Below are positions 56,328 through 64,000 of a DNA stretch of 64,000 nt, in pieces. A model generated the notes under the pieces. The model saw only the letters and a program-made list of their open reading frames with translations. It was not told where the DNA came from and did not search any database. Source of the stretch: Diphasiastrum complanatum (lineage: Eukaryota > Streptophyta > Lycopodiopsida > Lycopodiales > Lycopodiaceae); the NCBI GenBank assembly GCA_029204225.1, contig CM055096.1, positions 71,987,349 to 72,051,348 of the forward strand, written 5' to 3'. How positions within the stretch are numbered: the first letter of the stretch is position 1; each line of letters begins with the position of its first letter. Position numbers and translations under genes: made by a program.

Positions 56328-56675
56328 CTCCGTGTTCTCATACCACTCATTGCCCCCACCAACAACAATGCATTCGCCCGACGCCAAATACCTGGCCAAG
56401 GTGTCGATTGTCTGATCCACATGATGCCCAGCCTTGAAGAGAATGATCACAGATCTGGGCCTCTGGATGGAAAGGATGAAGTCTTGGGGGCTATAGTGGC
56501 CGGAGAGAGGCAAGTCCTCTCATGCACTGCATGATCTACGCCATTCATCAACCTTGCTGGTTGTTTGATTGTAGACAGAGATGGGGAATCTCTTCTTAGT
56601 GATGTTAAGGGCTAGGTTTTGGCCCATCATGGCCAGCCCCGCCAGCCCTATCCTCGACAATGCAGCTCCTTTCAT
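56328..56675 (-). pseudogene. 6-phosphogluconate dehydrogenase N-terminal fragment
   Basis: The minus strand from the ATG at 56675 reads [20 protein letters not shown] and [20 protein letters not shown], the NADP-binding fold of 6PGDH with its GxAxxG-type loop. After about a dozen residues that do not fit and a frame change, it resumes with PLSGHYSPQDFILSIQRPRS, VIILFKAGHHVDQTIDTLA, and GGGNEWYENTE, then a TGA at ~56328-56330. The family enzyme makes ribulose 5-phosphate and NADPH in the pentose phosphate pathway and is ~480 residues long. Only ~115 are present. No intron is visible in this part. Some conserved residues differ (IVVGGGN for the usual IIDGGN). Confidence 0.9.
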
Positions 56676-57056
56676 GATTGCCTCTGCCTCTCGCAGATCG
56701 CTCAGCTCCTGTAACGAATGGCAATCAATCTCGCGAGTGCAAATAATCGGTCCGGAAGGTCTTGGCAACCACCTTCCAATAATCTGCCAGACAATCTGCC
56801 CATCCCCAATGATTTTGATACAAGTCTTGTAACAATTTTGAGACAGCGTAGGAGATAATATAGTACAGTGTCGCCTTTTTCGCCTATGGAAATTTACTCG
56901 TATTTATGCAGACAGTCGTGTTTTATTTGTCTGTCTTATTTTACATGTAAATATGTAGACTGTGCAACAACACAAGAAAAATACAGCAGCATGAATGGAG
57001 GCAGATTAACATAGGATTTAGGAGAGTAAAGGAGATAAATCCAACATGAAGAGTGC
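56676..57056 (+). other. No gene seen
   Basis: Flank of the 6PGDH fragment, then AT-rich sequence. No motif recognised. Confidence 0.5.
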
Positions 57057-57455
57057 CTAATCATCTAGATCCATCAATAGGAGCCAAATATGCCCATTAT
57101 CCAAAGTTGACATATCATTCTTCAATATGGAACAAACTCCATGCTTGAAGTGAACATCTAATCCATTATCCACTAGTTGTCCAACACTTAGTAAATTCCT
57201 AGTGATTGTTGGAACATGAAGCACATTTCTTAGATCTATCCTTTTAGTAGATCCAAGACATAAGGGAATGGTACCAATACCATCTCTTCTACATTCTTGA
57301 TTACTTGATGTAAAGATAAACTTTCTAGCATCATTATAAGAGTGTAGAGTTGAGTAAGTATCCCTTAGAAATGTCATGTGGGAGCTTGCCCCACTATCAA
57401 TCCATCGTTCCTCACTAGAATCTCTTTTGCTTGTTGATGTGGATGTAGATTCCAT
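57057..57455 (-). pseudogene. copia protease and pre-integrase
   Basis: An open minus-strand frame reads ERWIDSGASSHMTFLRDTYS with the protease Asp kept. FIFTSSNQECRRDGIGTIPL, LRNVLHVPTITRNLLSVGQL and HFKHGVCSILKND follow, the normal pre-integrase order. The chain stops at 57057; integrase is missing. It is related to the element at 41620-43190. Confidence 0.92.
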
Positions 57456-58300
57456 TTAAGTTGAGATTTCTTCATCTTCCTCCTCCTCATGTGCAAGGTT
57501 CCCTTGTTGGCTCTCTTCTTGTGCCCTTTGCTTCTTGTAGCATTCGGATGCTATATGCCCCTTCTTCCACAAAAGAAGCATTTGAGTTTGGATTTGTCTC
57601 TTTTCCATGAACTTGATGCTGATCCTCCACCTTGGACTCCTTGCCTTGGATATTCATGGATGCATTGGTCTTCTTCTTGCCTTTTAATGAGAAGTTGGCC
57701 TTCTCATCTCCATCTTGTAAAGATAAGGAACTCATCCTAGTCTTTACATGTAGAACTCTCCTTTCCTTGGCCACAAGCACACTATGTAGCTTGTCAATAG
57801 AAGGTAGGCTCTCTTGAATGGCAAAACTTTGGATCAAATTGGAGTATTCATTTCCAAGTCCATTTAGGACTACTTGAACAAGTTCATTATCATGAATTTT
57901 GTCACCAATAGAAGCTAACTCTTTGTTTAGTTACTCAATTTTAAGCACTTCCTCTCATGCTTTGCATAATCAAATTTCTTAGCATAAGCACTCTTGAAGT
58001 GTTGTTGGATTCATAGATACTCTTCAATGAATCCCAAGCCTCTTTTGATGAGGCACAAGAAGCCACCTCTTTCAAGAGGTCATTGCCTACATTCATCTTT
58101 AGACAATGTAGGGCCAATCTAGCCCTCTTCTTGTATTTCAATTGTTCTTGGGCTGCTTGAGGCTCTTCCTCAACTCCAAGAACAATGTCATAGAGGTCAC
58201 GGATCACAAATAGTGATTCCATCCTTTCCAAATGGAATAGTTTGTGGAAGTTAGCCTCTCACTAGATTCTAACAAAAATCCACCAATGGATGACATTATG
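57456..58300 (-). pseudogene. copia gag
   Basis: From the Met near 58296 the minus strand reads MSSIGGFLLESSERLTSTNY, then after a shift SLFVIRDLYDIVLGVEEEPQ, YKKRARLALHCLKMNVGNDL, SSKEAWDSLKSIYESNNTSR and VLMLRNLIMQSM. After another shift come SFAIQESLPSIDKLHSVLVA, a Lys-rich linker, and CFFCGRRGHIASECYKKQ spread over two frames, an intact-looking zinc knuckle apart from the shift. The family is the same as at 42561-43190. Confidence 0.9.
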
Positions 58301-58341
58301 AATCATGTGACATGATTGAAGGTCTTCACTTGCGATTGCTA

Positions 58342-58353
58342 TAGTGGTATCAG
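58342..58353 (+). other. tRNA-Met primer site in plus orientation, head to head with a minus-strand gag
   Basis: TGGTATCAGAGC reads on the plus strand only ~45 bases from the start codon of a minus-strand gag, which would need it on the minus strand. A plus-strand leader-like sequence follows to ~58690. It marks a junction between two elements. Confidence 0.8.
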
Positions 58354-58690
58354 AGCTTGGATCACATCAATTAGGAGGTGGGGCTTGAGGATCTTGTTTT
58401 TTTGTAGCTTATTTGGTGGATCTCTTTGCTTTTGCTTCTAGGTGGTGGAATTGACCTCCAAGTAGGTGGCTTCTCAAATCCTCGATGTACTTTCAGCCTA
58501 AAGATCATGATTATGGATTTTCTCCATAGATTTTGATGGAAATCAATGGATTTTTTATGGTTTTTTTGTGATTTTTCACCTAGAATTCAAGCTTTTTGCA
58601 TGAAATTAATCATAGATACTGCTCTGGTACGTTTCCATTGAAATGATATTGGATTTCTATGTGCTTGGATTTGCCATAAAATCTAGGATT
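58354..58690 (+). mobile_element. copia leader-like sequence
   Basis: T-rich non-coding sequence downstream of a plus-strand primer site, ending where minus-strand RNase H sequence starts. Probable leader of a plus-strand copia element whose coding part may lie beyond 61 kb. Confidence 0.4.
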
Positions 58691-60207
58691 CAGTGATAGT
58701 GAAATACAGCTCAAGTTGTCACACAGAATGTTGGTAGCATTGAACTAAGTGTGTTGTAAGTCGTGAAGCAATAACCTGATCCATACAACTACTTTTGAAG
58801 CTTAACATGTTGCGATGTACTCTATCTTTGTCGAAGAAAGTGCAACTGATTTCTACTTCCTTGGGTTCCACGAAATCAGTCCCCTTGCTAGATAAAAACG
58901 GAACCCAGAGGTAAATTTATGGTAGAGACTGTTCCTCCCCAATCTGAATCGGAGTAGCCTCGCCAGACGAGTGGGTTGATAGCATTTCCATCATATCATA
59001 AAATGTGATCTAAACTTCCCTGAATATATCTCATCACTCTTTTAAATGCTTTCCAATGAGAGATCCTAGGATTAGACATTAATTGACTTAACGTGCTAAT
59101 AGTGTATGCTAAATCTGGTCTAGTACACAACATTGCATATATCAAAGATCCTATTAGTGAATGATAAGGGTACTTCGCTATGTTGAGTACTTCATTATCA
59201 GAAGCAACACAAGTAGATTTAGTCAATACTATACTTGGATCCATTGGACTATCAATTGCTTTGCAATCATACATATGAAATTTTTCTCAATTGATATGTC
59301 TGCTGGCTAAGATAGATCTTCTTCTGAACTCTATTTCTAGTAATTGAATTCCCAGCAAAGAATGGACAGCTCCTAAATGAGTCATGTCGAATTCCTTTGA
59401 CAGATCACTCTTAGTAGTGTGCAGAAGAGAAGTGTCATTAGAATCTATGTGAACTGTATTGGTGCCTATATGCTTTGAATAAACATTACAGTCAGTTGAA
59501 TTGTTTGCAAATCCCAATTGAATGAAATAAAAGTTGATTCTATCGAACCATGCTCTTGCGGTCTATTTCAGACCGTAGATTGCTTTGTGCAGCTTGGACA
59601 CTTTGTGCTCTTGGCCTTTGACTTCGAATCTTTTCGGTTGGAAGGTGCACAACTCCTCTTTGACATTGTCATTTAGAAATGTTGTCTTGACATCCATTTG
59701 GTGCATTTCAAGGTCTTTCGCGGTTGCTAACGCAATCCTAATTGACTACATCTTGATGACAGGACTGAAAATTTCTTGATAGTCCACTCCTTGGACTTGA
59801 GTGAATCCTTTAGCCACTAGCCATGCTTTCTATTTAGCAATGGAACCATCAGAGTTGATCCTCTTCTTGAAGATCCACTTGTTGTCAATAACTCTCTTGT
59901 GAGTGAGAAAGTCGACCAGCGTCTAGGTTTGGTTCGTCAAAAGTGAGTTGTACTCACTTGCCATAGCTTCTTGCCACTTCACAACATCCTTGGAGTTAAT
60001 TGCTTCGGCTAGGCTCTCTGGTTCTTCTAATGAAGTCCAGAATAATTGAGGTGTATACCTCTCAGTAGGAACTATCCGAGTCCGTGGGAATCTGCAGACG
60101 TTTGGTTGACTAGGATGCAATGATTCATCTACGTTATACACAGATAAAAAATGTGTTGTTGCTATATTACACTGAAGCACACACAATAAGATAGCAATTA
60201 CAACCAA
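58690..60207 (-). pseudogene. copia reverse transcriptase and RNase H relic
   Basis: Minus strand. From 60207 down: SLAEAINSKDVVKWQEAMAS (reverse transcriptase start), a broken central part around 59550-59900, and the conserved YSKHI...DSNDTSLLHTTKSDL block near 59400-59500. SKEFDMTHLGAVHSLLGIQL and YPYHSLIGSLIYAMLCTRPD follow, then YTISTLSQLMSNPRISHWKA and FKRVMRYIQG. RNase H follows as VWRGYSDSDWGG and decays into scattered blocks by ~58690. YVDD is not preserved; the corresponding place reads HIDSND. Multiple stops. Confidence 0.88.
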
Positions 60208-60239
60208 AATGATAGCATAATTGGGAGGCTCAAATCATA

Positions 60240-60800
60240 CGTCTCATGGACGGAGCATCATCTAGAGTGTGTCTGGATGATCCATTTATAGATTGCATCC
60301 ATGTATTAATTACAATAAATGTTTGTCATCTGATTAGACAAGTCGTTGTACTTAGAAGTATTGGCTTGAGATGAACACTTTTGGAAAGTGTGGGAAAGTT
60401 AGAAGTCGAGTTTGAGTAGATTCAAATTTAAATGTTGGGTACATTATATCTAGACCCAAAAATAGTAAGATTTACGTTTTGGAGGGAAAGCCAAGGGGTC
60501 AAATAGGGTTTGGACTTGCTATAAAACCATGTAACTCGTGGAGAGACATATCTTCTCTCTTCTCTATCTCATTTCATGCTTATACATGGTTTTCTTGGGT
60601 TCTACTATCCATTGGTGCACTATACTTGTGATTGCTTGCAATTCTATGTGTAGAATGATCTCTATTTGTTATTTTTGGATCCACACGTGTGAAATACAGT
60701 ATCTTGCTAGTTTTTTTATGGACAACAACAGTACTTTGTGTTTTGATTCATGTTTGATCAAGTTTTATTAGAGTTTGCATCTTCTTTTGTGTGTAGATGC
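60240..60800 (+). mobile_element. LTR-like sequence with TATA box
   Basis: Non-coding. GCTATAAAACCATG at ~60518 is a core-promoter-like box followed by pyrimidine-rich sequence, and CACACGTGTG is at 60682-60691, as in the two other copia LTRs. No firm ends or partner were found. Confidence 0.45.
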
Positions 60801-61379
60801 TGATTTTTCAACATTGGCAAGTGGTGGAGTAGCTTCTTTTGTCAACCAATGATTTGTTGAAGATATCAAGGCTAGAGAATGCTAGGGAGGATTCTACACC
60901 AAAATTGAGTTTCTTGCATTTGTAGATTGGATCTTTTGTAGATCAAAATTCTATATAGGTCAATTTCGATTTTTGGAGTCACAATGTCATACTGGATTTG
61001 GCCAATTTTGGATCATTGGATTAGCCTAAGTGGTGGCTAATAGATTGCATATCAGATTTTTAGCATTTGCATGTAGATTTGGAATAATCAATTTTTTTGT
61101 GATTATGTCAAAACCCTAATTTTGATTGGATCTCTAGATAGTGTGAGGTTTCTAGACTTCATTTGAGTGTGTTTCAATCTTAGGAAGTGGCAAGAGTCAG
61201 TAGATTGAGGATAGATTATAGGTCGATTAAGATTTCATGATTCTATGTGTTGATTTGCTTGGTATAAGTGCTAGAAGAGAATTTTTGAGGAGTTTCAAAT
61301 CTTTGTGATTTCTCTCTCTTTACAATTAGGAATGTTAATTAGGAGGATGTCTTGTTTATTCCATCTATTACCAAGAATT
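60801..61379 (+). other. Leader-like sequence; no gene
   Basis: T-rich sequence without open frames of note. It ends where copia pol becomes readable (VLFIPSITKNLLSVS at ~61350-61393). Confidence 0.5.
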
Positions 61380-62430
61380 TGCTTAGTGTGAGCTAAATGC
61401 TAAGTAAAGGCCTCAAGGTTGAGTTTGATGGAGATGCTTGTATGATCAAAAGGAAGGATATCCTAGCTGCAAAAGGTAAAAGGCAAGGGAAGTTGTTCAA
61501 ACTAGATGCTTGTGTTATTGCTAACCAAGTTGCATGTGTTGCAAGAGAGCAAATACCTATTCAAGAGGTTTGGCATAAAAGGATGGGACACCTCAACTTC
61601 AAGTCATTGGAGGTAGTGGCTAGAAAGAAGGTTGTGATAGGTCTTCCAAGTTTCTTAAGTGGCATCAATCATGTTTGTGAGTCTTCTGCTTTGTCTAAGT
61701 CACATATACTACCTTATGCTAGGTCTACATCTAGATCTACAAAGCCTTTTCAACTTGTACATTTGGATATTCATGGATTTACTACAATTAGCAATAGTGG
61801 AGCTAAGATGTATGTAACTTTCATTGATGATTTTAGTAGATTTTGTTGGATCTATCTACTAAAGAGCAAAGATGAAGTGTATGATGTCTTTGTTAAGTTC
61901 AAGAATGCAAGGGAGAACCAATTTTGCACAAGGATCAGGTGCTTAAGGAGTGACAATGGTGGTGAGTACATATCTACCAAGTTCAAGGCCTTCTGTGATG
62001 AGCATGGGATCAAGAGGGAGTATACAACATCAAGGACCCCACAACAAAATGGAGTGGCTAAAAGGAAGAATGGGACTTTATGTGTGCTAAATGAGGTCAA
62101 GTGCTAATCTGGATAAACCATTTTGGGATCAAGCTTTGTTGTGTGCCAATTTCTTACAATAGGTGGCCAAGTGCTATTTTGGATGGAAGGACACCTTTTG
62201 AGATTCTATTCAAGAGGAGGCCAAGTGTCAACTTTCTAAGAACTTTTGGATGCACATGATGTCAACATTACTCTTGATGATAGGACTGAGGAAGATCCAT
62301 ATTCAAGGAAAGGTACTTTTGTTGGATATAGTGAGGTGAGTAAAGCCTACAAGGTTTACATTCCTTCTACTAACAAAGTGATTGTTGGTAGAGATGATGG
62401 CAAAAAATGCACTCAGAAAAATACAAATTC
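61350..62430 (+). pseudogene. copia pre-integrase and integrase, catalytic Glu changed to Lys
   Basis: After KNLLSVS and a stop, an open frame of 236 codons covers the rest of pre-integrase and the integrase. The zinc domain keeps both histidines (WHKRMGHLNFKSL), but the second cysteine is missing (CESSALSKSH). The core has HLDIHGF and LRSDNGGEYISTKF with both Asp, but the Glu of NGVAERKN is Lys (NGVAKRKN), so the D-D-E triad is lost. After a frameshift near 62100 the C-terminal part continues in pieces (DKPFWDQALLCANFL, KGTFVGYSEVSKAYKVY). Confidence 0.93.
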
Positions 62431-62984
62431 CAGTTAGAAAATTTGGTGACAAACTGATAAAATTAAATCATGAACAATTTGCAAAACTTTTCGCGACACT
62501 CGAATTATTCTGGTTCGAGTTGGATCAATCAGGCTCTGTAATACAACGAAATGAAACGAGACAAAATCTGGAAGAAAACGAAGCGACGTGAAGCGAAACT
62601 TAAATGAGCTCTGACATTGATTCATGCTGGAAGCAAAGAAATCTCGAAATGACATGAAACAAAATGAAGCGAAAGAGTTCGCGACAAGATCAATCAGGCT
62701 CTGCAACGAGATGCAAGCGAAGCGAGGTGAAACACGAAGCGAAAGGATACGTGAACAAGATCAGTTCGTTAGGAATTCAGATGTGATCGTTGGTCACTAC
62801 CGGCTATATCACTCCTACAATCCTTCAGAGAGTAGTCAGACACTACTGATCTAAATTAACAGATAAATGTAGCATTCAACAAGGTCAAACCAAAGTGCGT
62901 GACATTAAATGAACAAGCGAATCATACACACGAATAGTAGTAGACAAATTTACATTCAAGATCATACAATCATACAGATTAATA
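62431..62984 (+). other. Foreign insert between integrase and reverse transcriptase
   Basis: About 550 bases with no copia similarity separate the integrase end from reverse transcriptase. It is rich in GAAGCGAA, AATGAAACGA and AAGCGA words. ATCAATCAGGCTCTG occurs twice (62524-62538 and 62687-62701), each preceded by a TTCGCGACA motif within ~45 bases. No terminal repeats or target duplication were found. Confidence 0.6.
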
Positions 62985-63813
62985 ATGTGCACAACAGCTA
63001 CAATACACTATTGCCTTGGAGTAGAGATTTGGCATAAGAAGGAAGGTATTGCATTTACTCAAACTAAGTATGTGACTGAAATGTTTGAACACTTTAGAAT
63101 GAGTGATACCAAACCAATTTCTACGAGTTGGTGCTGTCGAGTGAGAATAAGTGCATCCACATTGTTTCAGATATTTGATTTACCTCACTAATGCATGTCT
63201 TAGCATTAGCTATGTTGTCAATCTACTGAGTCAAATTTAGCAATACCTAGAGAGGCACATTGAAAAGTTGCAAAAAGAATTCTTCGCTATGTTAAGGGCT
63301 CAACTACCAATAATATATGAAAAAAAATCTGATTTACCAAAATTGTTGGGTTTCTTAGTTACTAATTGGGTAGGTAGTATTGCTGACAAGAAATCCACCA
63401 CAAGTTATCTTTTTTATTTTGGCAATGGTGCTTTCTCTTGGTCCAGTAAAAATCAGCAATCAAATGCTCTATGTACTATGGAAGCAGAGTATAAAACCTT
63501 ATGTTTGGCAGCGCAAGAGGCAATATTGCTGAGATGGATGCTAGAAGACATTGAAATATTATAGATTGAGACTATTATCATTAAGAGTGATAGCCAGAGT
63601 GCTATACATCTAGCTAGGAATGCAATATTTCATGGACACACTAAACATATTGAAATTAAATATCACTCCATTAGAGAATAGCTTCTATCTAGAGAGATTG
63701 ATGTAATACATTATCTGACTAAAGACCAGTTAGCTGATATTCTTATAAAAGCTTTCAGTTTTGATAAGATTGAGTCTTTCAGAGAAAAACTCAATGTATG
63801 TAAAATAAACTAG
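62985..63813 (+). pseudogene. copia reverse transcriptase C-terminus and RNase H
   Basis: Frames read IHYCLGVEIWHKKEGIAFTQ and KYVTEMFEHFRMSDTKPIS, then after a gap and a shift FLVTNWVGSIADKKSTTSYL and FYFGNGAFSWSSKNQQSNAL. MEAEYKTLCLAAQEAILLRW, IKSDSQSAIHLARN, HTKHIEIKYHSIRE and LTKDQLADILIKAF complete RNase H. The first catalytic Asp (usually DADWAG) is Asn (TNWVG). The chain ends at a TAG at 63811-63813. The element is plus strand and continues the integrase at 61350-62430 beyond the insert. Confidence 0.92.
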
Positions 63814-63815
63814 GG

Positions 63816-64000
<185 letters not shown>

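Overview
This is nuclear DNA from a land plant. The evidence is one intron-containing gene for a plant-type Bax inhibitor-1, tRNA-Met-primed Ty1/copia elements, Ty3/gypsy chromoviruses and a Tat/Athila-like gypsy element, a tRNA-derived SINE, and very long (GA)n/(CT)n microsatellites. The species cannot be named from the sequence. It is repeat-rich, AT-rich intergenic sequence, and most of it is retrotransposon debris at different ages, inserted into one another on both strands.

Genes. The only fully convincing host gene is BI-1 on the minus strand (six GT-AG exons, 48688 down to 47335, 252 codons plus stop). A long charged open frame at 3522-5072 (+) ends at a splice donor and is probably a large exon of an unidentified nuclear protein. 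A small exon-like block at 13482-13589 (+) encodes a Rad18-type UBZ zinc finger. Two host-gene relics lie close together on the minus strand: an ABCG half-transporter exon (55106-55315) and a broken 6-phosphogluconate dehydrogenase N-terminus (56328-56675).

Layout. 1-1950: 3' end of a Ty3 chromovirus plus copia scraps. 2-6 kb: host-like region with the charged ORF. 6.1-10.3 kb: decayed gypsy sequence between two diverged direct repeats. 10.85-13.1 kb: internally deleted copia element with matching LTRs. 13.1-15.1 kb: UBZ exon and a 0.39 kb fold-back element. 15.5-19.6 kb: minus-strand copia/gag relics, a (CT)n array and a GCATGTC tandem array. 20.6-25.3 kb: copia element fused to a gypsy chromodomain tail. 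25.3-36.6 kb: a minus-strand copia split by a 9.6 kb Tat-like gypsy element (25728-35362, 5-bp target duplication GAATG). That element carries an internal 2.4 kb inversion and an extra ORF with its own TATA box. 38-44.6 kb: copia element with a solo LTR in its gag (target duplication GAGCT), ending against a minus-strand copia with a complete 821-bp LTR. 44.9 kb: SINE with a 14-bp target duplication. 47.3-48.7 kb: BI-1. 49.5-54.9 kb: gypsy relic, GA arrays, MITE-like hairpin, minisatellites and a 608-bp TRIM element. 55-56.7 kb: host pseudogenes. 57-64 kb: three copia fragments in opposing orientations, ending in a 136-bp (GA)n.

How the parts relate. The nesting gives an order of events. The Tat-like element arrived after the copia gag it interrupts (25.3/35.4 kb), and the solo LTR arrived after the copia gag it interrupts (38.4 kb). 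All element ORFs carry stops, frameshifts or lost catalytic residues, so nothing here looks autonomous. The best candidate for something not well described is the Tat-like element: an uncharacterised third ORF with an internal promoter, and UTRs studded with a recurring GAATTCGCG motif.
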